From Anaeromyxobacter sp. (GTDB lineage Bacteria > Myxococcota > Myxococcia > Myxococcales > Anaeromyxobacteraceae): 53,515 bases of DNA. Shown piece by piece: positions 44,626-53,515 of the stretch. A program made the position numbers and the translations under genes. Positions within the stretch are counted from its first letter, which is position 1. Every line of letters starts with the position of its first letter. The notes beneath the pieces are model-generated. The model ran no database searches, had not been told where the DNA came from, and saw only the letters and a list, made by a program, of their open reading frames with translations. The stretch is from the NCBI GenBank assembly GCA_025360965.1, contig JANYBC010000098.1, forward strand, positions 1-53,515, read 5' to 3'.

Positions 44626-45978
44626 TCAGTTGGAGGGCGTGAAGAGGAAGGGGTACTCGACCGTGACCGGGCCGCTGGGCCGGAACTGGGTCCGCCAGCT
44701 CCGCATGGTGTTCATGATGCAGGAGGCGACCTCCGGGGCGCCCAGCGTGTTCTGCGAGGCCCCCACGTCGGCGACGCCGCCGGTCTCGAGGATGGTGAAG
44801 CGGATCACCACCCTCCCCCGGATGTTCGGGTTCCGCTTCAGGGCGTTCTCGTAGCAGGCCTTGATGAGCCCCATGCGCGCACGGACGAAGGCGCCGAGCT
44901 TCCCCTGGTCGATGTCGCTCGAGTCGATCTCGGCCGCCTCGGTGGCCACCGTGCCGGTGACCTTGACCTCGGACTTGGTGCCGTAGGCGACCGCGCCGCC
45001 GCCGCTGGTGGCGAGATCGCCGATGCTGGCCGCCCCGCCCTGCCCTCCGCCCTTGCGCCCGCCGCCCGCGCCCGGATCGGTGGCCACGGCCACCCCGCCG
45101 GCGCCGGAGAGCGCGGAGGCCACGTCGGTCATCCCGCCGCCGGCCCCGAAGACGTCCGACACCGCCCCGCCGCCGCTGCCTGGGCCGAGCGCGCCGAGCA
45201 CCTTGAGCATCCCCTTGCTCTGGACCGCCTTGGCGACCGCGGCGGCCCGCGCCGCCTTGCGCGCCGCCACCTGCTCGGTCGACTCGGGCTTCTTCTCCCC
45301 CTTCTTGGGCTCCGGCTCGGCCTTCTTCTCCTCGGCCTTCTTCTCCTCGGCGGGCCCCTTGGCCTCCTCCTTCTTCTCCACCGGGGGGGCCGGGAGCCGG
45401 TCGGGGACCAGCAGCTTGGCGTAACGATCCGGGATCTGCTCGATGGTCACCTCGGGCGGCAGGTCGGTGTTGGCCAGCGCCACGTAGGCGCCGCCGTGGA
45501 TGAGCAGTGAGCAGGCCAGCACCGTGACGAAGAGCCGGTCCATGCTCCTGAAGTGGTTGCCGCGGGCGTCGGGCGGGAGCACTGGCCGCGGCGCCTCGGC
45601 CGGCGGCGGCACGAACTGCCAGAGCAGCGTCACCTCGCCGAGCACCAGCCGGCCCCGCTGGCCCTCGGTCACCGGGACGGCGTGGCCCTTCCCTTCCTTC
45701 CTGGCCTTCCCCTGCGCCACCAGCTCGGAGAGCTCCACCGAGGCGTGCTGATCCTGGACCCGGCCCTCCATCCCCTCCTCGAAGCAGAGGTGGTAGCGGT
45801 CGCCATGGATCGTGAAGGCGGTGAAGCTGTCGGGCAGGTTGGAGAGGGGGACGACGATGGTGTTCCGCGCCAGCGTGCCGACTGTGACCGCGGTGCGCGC
45901 AGCCAGGATGCGCTCCTCGACGATCTTGCCGCCTTGGATCACGCCGATTCGAAGCACCATGGACTGCTGAGCCGCCAT
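44626..45978 (-). CDS. gltG: FHA-TM-TonB-like protein, GltG/PglI type
   Basis: A 450-residue inner-membrane protein. The cytosolic N-terminal ~125 residues are FHA-like (VTVGTLARNTIVVPLSNLPD ... GRLVLGEVTLLWQF). One TM helix follows at ~152-170 (LFVTVLACSLLIHGGAYVAL), then a Lys/Glu/Pro spacer (EKKEEAKGPAEEKKAEEKK) suited to span the periplasm, and the AgmX/PglI C-terminal domain (LIKACYENALKRNPNIRGRV ... ILETGGVADV), which is TonB-like. This order matches GltG of the Myxococcus gliding motor, and its upstream neighbours match GltD-F. The symbol is by resemblance; the protein may work with a TolQR-type motor encoded elsewhere. Confidence 0.83.
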   Translation of the reverse strand: MAAQQSMVLRIGVIQGGKIVEERILAARTAVTVGTLARNTIVVPLSNLPDSFTAFTIHGDRYHLCFEEGMEGRVQDQHASVELSELVAQGKARKEGKGHAVPVTEGQRGRLVLGEVTLLWQFVPPPAEAPRPVLPPDARGNHFRSMDRLFVTVLACSLLIHGGAYVALANTDLPPEVTIEQIPDRYAKLLVPDRLPAPPVEKKEEAKGPAEEKKAEEKKAEPEPKKGEKKPESTEQVAARKAARAAAVAKAVQSKGMLKVLGALGPGSGGGAVSDVFGAGGGMTDVASALSGAGGVAVATDPGAGGGRKGGGQGGAASIGDLATSGGGAVAYGTKSEVKVTGTVATEAAEIDSSDIDQGKLGAFVRARMGLIKACYENALKRNPNIRGRVVIRFTILETGGVADVGASQNTLGAPEVASCIMNTMRSWRTQFRPSGPVTVEYPFLFTPSN

Positions 45979-46010
45979 CTCGCCTTCACCTGTCCAGTTG
46001 ACGTCGGTTG

Positions 46011-46319
46011 TTAGAACGGCGGCTTGGTGAGCGCCTGTGACACCTTGGGGAGGAACGGCTCGGCGCGGTCCAGCTCACCGATGTTCAGGTTGGCCCGCGG
46101 CATGAGGAACATGGCCTGGGGCTTCTGGATCCGCCCCTCCACCTTGAGCTCCTCCAGCCTCAGGATCTTGGCCGGCGCCGCCTTCTTCTTGTCGATGACC
46201 CTGGCCTCTCCCGTCGCGGGCTCCCCCTTCACCGGCGTTACCGCCGGGGCCCGCCCGGGGAGCAGCAGCGAAATGGTTAGCATGGCGCCCGAGAGCGCCA
46301 CAAGCGACCGGATCCACAT
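46011..46319 (-). CDS. Small exported protein, GltF-like position
   Basis: A 102-residue protein with a hydrophobic N-terminal segment (SLVALSGAMLTISLLLPG) and a charged mature part (KKKAAPAKILRLEELKVEGR, FLMPRANLNIGELDRAEPFL). ATG 46319 overlaps the last base of the upstream TPR gene stop. It lies between the TPR lipoprotein and the GltG-like gene, the place of gltF in Myxococcus. The sequence itself is not diagnostic. Confidence 0.65.
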   Translation of the reverse strand: MWIRSLVALSGAMLTISLLLPGRAPAVTPVKGEPATGEARVIDKKKAAPAKILRLEELKVEGRIQKPQAMFLMPRANLNIGELDRAEPFLPKVSQALTKPPF

Positions 46320-47818
46320 CACTTGTCGCCTCCTTCCTGGAGCTTGCCCCCGGTAGGCCCGGGCGGCGGGGGGACCGCACCATTCTGCACAGGTGCCGGG
46401 CCCGGAGTCACGCCCTGCTGGGGCGGACCCTGGAGCGCCGGCGGTGGGGCCGCCGCGTGCGGCAGGGCTGCGGCCGCCCGCTCCTCTTCCAGCCGCCTGG
46501 CGTCCTCCTCGGCCTTCTTCCTGGCCTCGGCCTCCTTGCGGAGCCGGTCCTTCTCCTCGCGGGCCAGCCGCTTCCGCTCGCGGTCGATCTCGCGGGCGGT
46601 GTCCTTGCGGTAGGCCGCCACCCGAGGCTCCTTCCCGCCCTCCTTCTCGAACTGGTCGAACCAGGCCAGCCCCTGCTCGAGCCGCTGCAGCGTCGGCAGC
46701 CCGTCCCTGGCGACGTCGAGGTAGAGCACCGCCAGGTTGAAGCGGGCGTCGTTGAGCTTCGGATCGAGCTCCAGCGCCTTGCGGTAGGCGGCCTCCGACT
46801 TCTCGAAGGCCTGCAGGCCGCGGTAGGCGTTGCCAAGGTTGAGCCAGGTGCCGGCCGAACCGGGCGCGTACTTGACGGCCAGCTCCAGTTCCTGGGCCGC
46901 CCCGGTGAAGTCGTCGGCGTCGGCCAGGATGGCGCCGTAGTTGGCGTGCGCCTCCGGGTAGTCGGGGCGCAGCGAGGCGGCGGTCTTGAAGTTCTCGATG
47001 GCCTGGGGCCGGTTGCCGAGCGCCATCTCCACGAATCCGAGCCGGTTCCAGACGGCCGGATCGCGCCCGTCGAGCAGCCGGGCGTTCTCCAGCACCATGC
47101 GGGCCAGCTCGAAGCGCTTCTTGCCCGCGTAGGCGTTGGCCAGCGCGATCATGGCCGGGATGCACTTCTCGTCGGCCTTGAGCGCCTTCTTGCACTCCTC
47201 CTCCGCGGCGTCGTTCTTCCCAGCGGTCAGCAGCACCTCGGCCAGCCCGACCCGCAGCGCTACCCCGTCGGCCCGGCCCAGCCGCTCGCGCAGCTCACGC
47301 TCAACCTGGTCGAGCGGCCTCCCCTGGCGCAGCCAGAGCCGGACCAGGTTCTGCGCCGCCGGGGCGAAGCCGGGGAAGGACTCCAGCGTCTCCTCGTAGG
47401 CGGTGACGGCCCGCGCCGGGGAGCCGAGCCGCTCCTGGAGCAGGCCGGCGTTGAACCCGGCCCAGGGCAGGTCGGCGCCGGAGCGCCTGGCCGCGTCGAA
47501 GGCGGCGGCCGCACCTTCCAGGTCGCCCCTCCCCTGCAGCGTGACGGCGTGCTCGAACTGGGCGCGGGCCCTCCTCTCGGCCTCTGGCGTGAGCTTGGGC
47601 CGGGGCGGCGGTGGGCTGGGCGCGGCGCCGGCCGGGGTGGCCAGGTCGGCCGTCCCGGTCGCGGCGGAGGGCCCGGCTCGCTCCTCGGTCGTCGCCGCCG
47701 GCGAGGCGGCCTCCTCCGCCTCAGGAGGCGGCCTCTGCGCGCCCGCGCACGACGAGAGGAGCGTGGCGACAGGGATCGCCAGCAGCGCCGCTCGGGCCTT
47801 CCAGACCGCCATCCGCAT
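46319..47818 (-). CDS. TPR lipoprotein, GltE/AglT-like
   Basis: A 499-residue lipoprotein (lipobox LLSSC) with a Pro/Ala-rich linker and at least eight TPRs between ~75 and 410 (RARAQFEHAVTLQGRGDLEG; PEAHANYGAILADADDFTGA; GTWLNLGNAYRGLQAFEKSE). A charged coiled-coil (DREKRLAREEKDRLRKEAEA-like) and a Pro/Gly tail follow. It should act in the periplasm, anchored to a membrane. Context between GltD-like and GltG-like genes suggests the AglT equivalent; which of the two adjacent TPR lipoproteins is the true orthologue is unsettled. Confidence 0.78.
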   Translation of the reverse strand: MRMAVWKARAALLAIPVATLLSSCAGAQRPPPEAEEAASPAATTEERAGPSAATGTADLATPAGAAPSPPPPRPKLTPEAERRARAQFEHAVTLQGRGDLEGAAAAFDAARRSGADLPWAGFNAGLLQERLGSPARAVTAYEETLESFPGFAPAAQNLVRLWLRQGRPLDQVERELRERLGRADGVALRVGLAEVLLTAGKNDAAEEECKKALKADEKCIPAMIALANAYAGKKRFELARMVLENARLLDGRDPAVWNRLGFVEMALGNRPQAIENFKTAASLRPDYPEAHANYGAILADADDFTGAAQELELAVKYAPGSAGTWLNLGNAYRGLQAFEKSEAAYRKALELDPKLNDARFNLAVLYLDVARDGLPTLQRLEQGLAWFDQFEKEGGKEPRVAAYRKDTAREIDRERKRLAREEKDRLRKEAEARKKAEEDARRLEEERAAAALPHAAAPPPALQGPPQQGVTPGPAPVQNGAVPPPPGPTGGKLQEGGDK

Positions 47819-47821
47819 CGG

Positions 47822-49378
47822 CTACCTCTTGGCCCGCTTCCTGGCCTCGGCCTGGTTGACCTTCCAGACGGTGTCGGTCACGCCGGCCAGGTCGGCGCAG
47901 GCCTGGTAGGCCTTCTTGGCCTCGGCCCGCTTGCCGGACTTCTCGAAGAGCTCGCCGGCTCGGAAGAGGACGTTGGCCGCTGCGTTCGGGTCCTCCTTGG
48001 CGCAGCGCGCGTCGGTGCCGAAGGTGGTGTAGATGGCGGCGGCGTCGGTGGCCTTGCGGGACTGGTCCAGCTCCCGGCCGAGGTTGAAGACGGCGCCGCA
48101 GCGCATGGCGCTGTCCGGGTACTTCCCGAGGAAGGATCGGTAGAGCTTGATCGCCTCCTCGCCCTTCCCCTGCTTGGCCCGCTGCGCCGCCAGCATGAGC
48201 TGGGCGCTCTCGGCCTCCTTGGTGTCGGGGAACCTGGACATGAGCTGCTCGCGCACCGCCGCCGACTTGTCGAGCTGGGCGGCCTTCTCGTAGGCGATGG
48301 CCGCCTGGTAGAGCGCCAGCGAGACGTTGGGGTTGGCCGGGTTCGCGGTCGCGAAGGCCTCGAACGCGGTCCCGGCCTGGGCGAACTGCCCGGCCTCGAG
48401 CAGCCGCTTGGCCTGGTTGTACCCGGCCTCCACGTCGAGGAGCGTCAGCTGCTCCATCACCTTGGCGAGGCTCTCCTTGGCCTTCGGCTCGGTCGCCTTG
48501 GCGACGCTGTCGGCCACCTGGGCCTTGAGGCGCGGGAGGGCCGCCTCGTAGCCGGGCATGTCCTTCTGCGCCTGGAAGGTCGAGAGGTAGAGCTTCACGG
48601 CGCCGAGGTCGATCTCGCCCGGCCAGGCCTCGAAGTTCCGGGCGAAGCGCCCGCGGGCGTCCTCCATGTTGTCGAAGGCGAACTCGACCTGCGCGGCGCT
48701 CAGCGAGATCTGCGAAGGCGTGGACGGCAGGAACCGCTCGTTGGGGGCCTTCTTGTTGTCGGGATCGCTGGCCGCCAGCTTCACGTAGGTGTCGGCGTAG
48801 TCGACGATCCGGCGCCACTCGCCGGGCGGCGTGCGCGGGGCCAGGGGCGTGTTCTTGCGCTGGTCCCAGAGCGGGAGGCGCAGCGCCTCGAGCTGACCGG
48901 CCTGGACCTTGGCGTTGGCCAGGCCGTTGGTGGCGCCGTAGGCCAGCTTGGCGGCCATGGCCCGGGAGGTGTCGTTGGCGTCGGGGTTGAGCAGCAGCTT
49001 CTCGGCCTGCTCGACCGCCTTGGCCTCCTGCCTGGCGTAGAGGAAGTACTTGGCCGCGTTGTAGCGGAAGCTGACGCTCCAGTCGCTGGAGCTGAACTTG
49101 TCGGAGAAGTCGGCCAGCGCCTGGGCCTCGGTGGCCCACTCGGCCCGGGCCTGGTCCATGTTGCCGGAGGTGGCCGCCATGCCGCCGGCCTGGTGATGGG
49201 TGTTCATGTTCTGGACGAAGCCGCGCTCGAACTCGTCGCTGAACTCGTTGTTGGGGGGCGGGAACTTCTGGTCGGCCTGCTTGAAGCGGCTGCTGGTGCC
49301 GGCGCCGCCGCCGCTGCTGGTGGCGCAGCCGGCCAGCAGGGCCAGGAACAGGGTGATGCCGCGAAGTCCTCGGGTCAT
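47822..49378 (-). CDS. TPR lipoprotein of the Glt-like operon
   Basis: A 518-residue lipoprotein (lipobox LLAGCATSS) starting at ATG 49378 behind AGAGGAG; the longer frame upstream is antisense-type sequence within the GltD-like gene. The mature protein has TPR-like helices throughout (EAKAVEQAEKLLLNPDANDT; AQAGTAFEAFATANPANPNV; KGEEAIKLYRSFLGKYPDSA), most regular in the C-terminal half. It ends 3 nt before the next TPR gene. It is similar in length to AglT of Myxococcus and could be that orthologue. Confidence 0.78.
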   Translation of the reverse strand: MTRGLRGITLFLALLAGCATSSGGGAGTSSRFKQADQKFPPPNNEFSDEFERGFVQNMNTHHQAGGMAATSGNMDQARAEWATEAQALADFSDKFSSSDWSVSFRYNAAKYFLYARQEAKAVEQAEKLLLNPDANDTSRAMAAKLAYGATNGLANAKVQAGQLEALRLPLWDQRKNTPLAPRTPPGEWRRIVDYADTYVKLAASDPDNKKAPNERFLPSTPSQISLSAAQVEFAFDNMEDARGRFARNFEAWPGEIDLGAVKLYLSTFQAQKDMPGYEAALPRLKAQVADSVAKATEPKAKESLAKVMEQLTLLDVEAGYNQAKRLLEAGQFAQAGTAFEAFATANPANPNVSLALYQAAIAYEKAAQLDKSAAVREQLMSRFPDTKEAESAQLMLAAQRAKQGKGEEAIKLYRSFLGKYPDSAMRCGAVFNLGRELDQSRKATDAAAIYTTFGTDARCAKEDPNAAANVLFRAGELFEKSGKRAEAKKAYQACADLAGVTDTVWKVNQAEARKRAKR

Positions 49379-49410
49379 GGTGGTGCTCCTCTGGTGCAGG
49401 CCGCGCCGGT

Positions 49411-52400
49411 TCACCTGTCGTCCTCGCCGCCGAGCTTGCCGCCGGCGGAGGGAGCGGTGGATGAAGCGGGCGTGGCGGGTGGCGGGGCCTCGGGCGGCCC
49501 CCTGGTCGAATCGGCCGCAGGCCGCGAGGCCGACGCCGGGGGTGGGCTGGCGGCGGGGGGCGCGGGATCGATCCGCGCCGGCCCGTCCGGCGTGTCGGCG
49601 AGCGGCACCGGGGAGAGGTCCTCGGTGATCATGCGCGCCTTGGCCTCCTTGAGGATGGGGTACTCGCGGGGGCGGTAGCGGGCCAGCGACTCGCCGGTCT
49701 TCTTGGTCCACTCGTTCTTGACGTGGAGCTTGTGGGCCGCCTCGATGGCCTGGATGTAGACGGCGACCGCCTGGTCCTCGTAAGGCTGGGCGAAGGTGGC
49801 GAGGCCGTCCTGGTAGGCGGCCAGGTACTCCTCGTTCCCCGGCTTCTTGAACTCGGGCGGGACCGGGGCCTCGTAGATGGTCTGGGCGAGGCGCTCCAGC
49901 AGGTAGGCCTTGCGGTAGAAGGCGGCCAGGATCCAGTCGGGGCGTTTGTACTTCCCCACCTCGTCGTAGAGCGGGGCCACCCGCTTGGCCTCGGCGAACT
50001 TGGCCTCCAGCGCCTTCTTGAGCTTCTTGGGGTCGGTGGTGGTCGGCAGGGTGATGGCGTCGTAGCGCTCGAAGTCGTACTCGGCCAGCCGGAAGCGGGC
50101 CTCGGCGGCCGCCGCGGCGGCCCGGGGGGCGGCCTCGGGCTTGAGCCCGCGGGCGGCGAACTCGGCCACGGTGGCGGCGTAGCCGGCCTTGGCGGCCTTC
50201 TCGTCCTTCAGCTCCCGCCAGGCCAGCGCGATCTTGAGCTGGGCCTGCACCACCAGCTCGTGCTCCTTCGACTTGCCGAAGCGCCGGTTGAAGTCCTGCA
50301 GCGCCGCGACCTCCCTCTTCCACTCGCCGGTCTTCTCGTAGATGAGGGCGGCGTGGAACTGGGTCCGGGCCGCGTCCTCGGCGTCCGGGTAGGCCTTGGC
50401 GTACCGGGCGAAGGCCGCGGCCGCCGCGTCGTAGCGCTGCAGGTTCTCCTGCGCCCGCGCCGCGTTGTAGAGCCCGTCCTTGCGATGCTTGGAGCCGGGG
50501 TACTTCTCGACCAGCAGCACGTAGCGGTCGACCGCCTTTTCGAAGTCGTAGGTGTTCTCGGCGTTGAAGCCGACCCGGAAGAGCGCCTCGTCGGCCAGCA
50601 TCGACTTCGGGTACTCGACGCTGATGCGCTCGTACATGCGGAGCGCCGACTCGAAGCGGCGCGCCCCCTCGTAGCAGCTGGCGGCGTTGTAGAGGGCCTT
50701 GTCGGCGAACTCGTGCCGCGGGTCCTCCTGCACCAGCGCGATGAAGAGCGCGGCGGCGGCCTCGAACTTCTTCTCCTCCATGAGCTGCATGGCGCGGTTG
50801 AAGCGGCCTCCCAGCTTGAACTTCTGCAGCGAGGCCTGCAGGGCCGGGTTGCGCGAGACCTCGGCCGACTGCAGCCGGCTGGAGGCGGCCTCGACCGCCG
50901 CCCAGTCCTTCATGGTCAGGTAGGACTCGATGATCAGGTTGGCGGCGAACTGGGCCACCCCGTTCCCCGGCCAGCGCCCCACCACCTCCTCGAAGCGGCA
51001 GCGGGCCTCGTCGAAGTCGTTGTACTTGTAGAAGACCTCGCCGGCCTTGAAAGACAGGGTGGCGGCCTGGGCGGCGTCACCGCGCCGGGCCACGAAGACG
51101 TCGGAGTCGCGCACCAGGTTCTGGTAGACCTCGGGCAGCGGCAGCGGCTTGACCTCCTCCCGGTCCTTGCGGTCGGTGGAGAGCAGCACCTTGCGCTCGG
51201 CGAGCTGCCCGGTCCGCTGCAGCCGGGTGATCTCGCCCTCCCAGGAGATGACCGCCGAGACGGCCGACTCGGACCAGTACTTGTCGTCGGCAGGGTCGTC
51301 GCGGACCGCCGCGTAGGTGCGCGCCGCCTTCTCGAAGTCGAGCGAGTTGTAGAGGCAGTCGGCGTAGTTGTAGCTCAGCTCGTGCGCCACCTTGGAGTGG
51401 GGGAAGCGCGCCAGATAGTCGCCGTAGGCCGTGGCGGCCACCCGGTACTGGGAGACCGCGTCCTCCAGCCTGCGCTCGGACTTGAACTGCTGCGCCTGGG
51501 CGTGGTGGAAGCTGGCGGCGCGCAGCAGGCTCTTCTCGATGAGCTCGCGCACCGCGGCCACCAGGTCCGGGTCGCCCTTGTTCTTCTGCCACCAGGCGGT
51601 CCCCTCCGAGAAGGCGTCGACCAGGGCCTGCCGCTCGACGGCCTCGCGGTCGAAGCGCCGGTCGCGGGACCAGGCCAGCACGATCTTCCCCTGGATGCGC
51701 GGGGCGTCGGGGGAGAGCGGGTCCCGCGCCAGCACCACCTGGTAGGCCTCCACCGCCGCCGCGAACTTGGTCTCGTCGTAGTAGACGTCGCCGAGCCGGC
51801 TGAAGATCTCGGCCTCGTAGCTGCGCCCGCCCCGCCCGGCGAAGAAGGCCTTGGCCTTCTCCACGCCGCCCCACCGCTCGTCGGCGAAGCTGATGGCGGT
51901 GTACTGGATGGCCTCGGGCCAGACGTCGCCCCCCGGCTTCTCCCCCACCTTGGCCCTGGCCACGTAGTGGTCGAGCAGCCGGGTGAACGACTCGACCGCC
52001 TGCTGGTAGTCGTCCATCCGGTAGTAGGTCCAGCCCAGCTTGTAGACGGCCCGGGCGAAGAGCGCGTGGTCCGGGAAGGCGAACATCTTCGAGAAGGCCT
52101 CGGCGGCCTGCGGCAGCGAGCCGGCCGCCACCTCGTCGAAGTGCCAGTCGCCGAGCCGCACCCAGGCCTCGGGCACGAACGGGCTGGACGGGTAGCGCTC
52201 GATGAGGGCCTGGTAGGTGGCCTGCGCCTCGAGCCCCTGCCCCATCTCGCCGAGGCAGTAGGCCAGCAGGTAGTAGATGCCGTGGGTGAACTTGTAGTCG
52301 GGGAAGCCGGTGATGAGCCGCTGGTAGAGGGCGATGGAGGGGGCGTAGCTCTTCATCGGCTCCGGCGGCGGCTCGCGCCCCTCGCCGGCGGCCCGCCTGG

Positions 52401-52899
52401 CCAGCTCCCGGTACTGGTCACTGGCGAGTCGGAAGTCGTCGTTGGCCTTCTCGTAGTAGAGCTCGGCCAGGCGGAACATGGCGTCGGGCGTGAACTGCGG
52501 GTCGTCCGGGTAGCGGACCAGGAACTCCTCGAAGCGGGAGATGGCGGCGTCGCGCTCGCCCCGCTCCAGCGCGTCGAGGTCGGTGATGGCCTGCTCGAAC
52601 TGCTCGGAGAGGAAGCGGCGCCGCTCGTTGAACTGCTTCTGCACGATGAGCTGGATCTCGCCGCGGTAGCTGCGGGCCTCCACCTGGAAGCGCTGCAGCG
52701 CCTGCTCGAAGGCCTCCAGGTCCTTCAGGGTGCTCGATGGCGTGGGGGCCGCCGACCCCGCCCTGGCCGGCGCCGGCGCGGCCGCCTTGTCGCGGTCCCG
52801 GCAGGAGACGTATCCGCTGCCAGCGGGCGCGGCCCGGGCCGGCCCGGGCGCCGCGGCCAGGCCGATCAGGACGGCGAGCATGGAGAGCGCGCGGGTCAC
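49411..52899 (-). CDS. gltD: Large periplasmic TPR protein, GltD/AgmU-like
   Basis: A 1162-residue secreted protein with a signal peptide (MLAVLIGLAAAPGPARA) and some twenty TPR/YfgC-type helical pairs (AAISRFEEFLVRYPDDPQF; AAVEAYQVVLARDPLSPDA; SALRMYERISVEYPKSMLAD; AVDRYVLLVEKYPGSKHRKD). A Pro/Ala/Ser-rich end follows. Length and composition agree with AgmU (about 1200 residues), which decorates the gliding machinery in Myxococcus. GTG 52899 overlaps the upstream stop by 4 nt. Assignment is by architecture and gene order. Confidence 0.8.
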   Translation of the reverse strand: MTRALSMLAVLIGLAAAPGPARAAPAGSGYVSCRDRDKAAAPAPARAGSAAPTPSSTLKDLEAFEQALQRFQVEARSYRGEIQLIVQKQFNERRRFLSEQFEQAITDLDALERGERDAAISRFEEFLVRYPDDPQFTPDAMFRLAELYYEKANDDFRLASDQYRELARRAAGEGREPPPEPMKSYAPSIALYQRLITGFPDYKFTHGIYYLLAYCLGEMGQGLEAQATYQALIERYPSSPFVPEAWVRLGDWHFDEVAAGSLPQAAEAFSKMFAFPDHALFARAVYKLGWTYYRMDDYQQAVESFTRLLDHYVARAKVGEKPGGDVWPEAIQYTAISFADERWGGVEKAKAFFAGRGGRSYEAEIFSRLGDVYYDETKFAAAVEAYQVVLARDPLSPDAPRIQGKIVLAWSRDRRFDREAVERQALVDAFSEGTAWWQKNKGDPDLVAAVRELIEKSLLRAASFHHAQAQQFKSERRLEDAVSQYRVAATAYGDYLARFPHSKVAHELSYNYADCLYNSLDFEKAARTYAAVRDDPADDKYWSESAVSAVISWEGEITRLQRTGQLAERKVLLSTDRKDREEVKPLPLPEVYQNLVRDSDVFVARRGDAAQAATLSFKAGEVFYKYNDFDEARCRFEEVVGRWPGNGVAQFAANLIIESYLTMKDWAAVEAASSRLQSAEVSRNPALQASLQKFKLGGRFNRAMQLMEEKKFEAAAALFIALVQEDPRHEFADKALYNAASCYEGARRFESALRMYERISVEYPKSMLADEALFRVGFNAENTYDFEKAVDRYVLLVEKYPGSKHRKDGLYNAARAQENLQRYDAAAAAFARYAKAYPDAEDAARTQFHAALIYEKTGEWKREVAALQDFNRRFGKSKEHELVVQAQLKIALAWRELKDEKAAKAGYAATVAEFAARGLKPEAAPRAAAAAAEARFRLAEYDFERYDAITLPTTTDPKKLKKALEAKFAEAKRVAPLYDEVGKYKRPDWILAAFYRKAYLLERLAQTIYEAPVPPEFKKPGNEEYLAAYQDGLATFAQPYEDQAVAVYIQAIEAAHKLHVKNEWTKKTGESLARYRPREYPILKEAKARMITEDLSPVPLADTPDGPARIDPAPPAASPPPASASRPAADSTRGPPEAPPPATPASSTAPSAGGKLGGEDDR

Positions 52900-53515
52900 T
52901 CCTCGATCTCCCGCAGCACCGGCTTGTAGTCGCGATCCAGGGCCTCGAGCTCGCTGGACTTCTGCTGTGAGAGCGCCTGGATCTTGTCGACCCGCTCCCG
53001 CTTGCGCGACCAGGCCGAGTCGACGAGGCCCACGTCGGCCTTGAGCACCAGCTTGTAGAACTGGGCGCGCACCGCGCTGAAGGAGCGGAAGGCGATGCGG
53101 CCGATCACGTCGTGGGCCTCGCCGTTGATGGCGGCGAGCTGCTCCTGCTGGCGGAGCAGGCCGGCCTGCTCGGTGGCCAGCCAGGCGCCCACCGACTCGG
53201 CGTGCTTCCGGGCCACGCTGGCGAACTGCTCCTTGAGCCGCTCCGCCGAGGCCTCGATCCGGTCGAGCCGCTGCTCCAGGGCCTCGACGCGGGCCAGCTC
53301 CTCAGCCTGGGAGGGAGGCAGCGCGGCGCGCGCCTCGAGCAGCACGGCCCGCTCCTGCTCCACCAGCCCCTGGTACTGCCGGCGCAGCGCGCCGTCGCCG
53401 GCCGCCTGGGCCGTCCCACCGACCGCGTCGCGGGCCGCGGCGATCTCCCGCCGCAGCGACCGCACGCTCTCGTTGTAGCCGGTGACGATGGCGCGGTGCT
53501 TGGTGAGCTCGGCGC
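52896..53515 (-). CDS. Coiled-coil protein, C-terminal part (start outside window)
   Basis: The frame stays open to the window edge (Glu-Leu-Thr-Lys-His-Arg-Ala before the GTG at 53465), so the true start lies beyond it. The visible ~205 residues are almost wholly helical with heptad character (QYQGLVEQERAVLLEARAAL; ALEQRLDRIEASAERLKEQF; WSRKRERVDKIQALSQQKSS) and end in YKPVLREIEE. Its stop is coupled to the GltD-like start. No family recognised. Confidence 0.75.
   Translation of the reverse strand, partial: AELTKHRAIVTGYNESVRSLRREIAAARDAVGGTAQAAGDGALRRQYQGLVEQERAVLLEARAALPPSQAEELARVEALEQRLDRIEASAERLKEQFASVARKHAESVGAWLATEQAGLLRQQEQLAAINGEAHDVIGRIAFRSFSAVRAQFYKLVLKADVGLVDSAWSRKRERVDKIQALSQQKSSELEALDRDYKPVLREIEE

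Noticed and set aside
46457-52929. Long plus-strand frames antisense to the TPR genes
   Set aside because: The minus-strand TPR proteins have signal peptides, ribosome sites and coupled stops; the plus-strand translations are low-complexity Leu/Gly/Val/Arg.

Overview
The window is high-GC DNA with dense, often 4-nt-overlapping genes. It carries an E. coli-like (type A) RNase P RNA and a run of genes resembling the Myxococcus gliding-motility (Glt) cluster. Together these point to a Myxococcota chromosome; an Anaeromyxobacter-like organism is my best guess, inferred from gene content only.

Layout. (1) 1-5.9 kb: the 3' end of groEL with a good terminator, two small envelope genes, an M61 aminopeptidase gene broken by a one-base frameshift, and an aldehyde-dehydrogenase-like gene. 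(2) 6.0-11.3 kb, minus strand: a tight five-gene operon. In transcription order it encodes a Met/His-rich secreted protein, a TPR protein, a TPR plus outer-membrane beta-barrel protein, a histidine kinase and an NtrC-type (sigma54) response regulator. A near-consensus sigma54 promoter lies directly upstream, so the regulator probably drives its own operon. (3) 11.7-19.3 kb: a copper/silver-type resistance block. It holds Met/His-rich small proteins and a lipoprotein, a P1B-type ATPase with the variant motif Cys-Pro-Asp, an outer-membrane protein, a membrane cytochrome c, a small periplasmic protein and two cupredoxin-like proteins. Three more sigma54-like promoters precede genes here, which suggests one metal-stress regulon under the two-component system. 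(4) 19.4-24.7 kb: a sulfur (or nitrite) assimilation operon with a half-length OsmC-like protein, a YeiH-type exporter, an unknown 81-residue protein, a CysG fusion and a sulfite/nitrite reductase, preceded by an inverted-repeat operator and a -35 box. (5) 24.7-27.1 kb: a scrapyard with a toxin gene that has lost its Fic motif beside an intact antitoxin, a TolC-type gene, and the last 62 codons of an RND pump that stop about 55 bp from the 3' end of rnpB.

(6) 27.1-37.1 kb: housekeeping genes, namely rnpB, nth, threonine aldolase, an M23 lipoprotein, a beta-helix protein, pssA-pgpA-cinA, recA and comM. (7) 37.2-53.5 kb, all minus strand: envelope machinery. In transcription order there is a coiled-coil protein (cut by the window end), a 1162-residue TPR protein (GltD/AgmU-like), two TPR lipoproteins, a small GltF-like protein, an FHA-TM-TonB-like protein (GltG/PglI-like), a 1541-residue beta-propeller plus Ig-repeat protein, a small secreted coiled-coil protein, a beta-barrel porin and a minimal polysaccharide-export (OPX) lipoprotein.

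The most notable system is the sigma54-controlled metal regulon of parts 2 and 3. The two-component pair is the only regulator I see in the window. It is co-transcribed with an uncharacterised Met/His-rich protein and a TPR/beta-barrel module, and the same promoter core recurs ahead of the efflux and cupredoxin genes.
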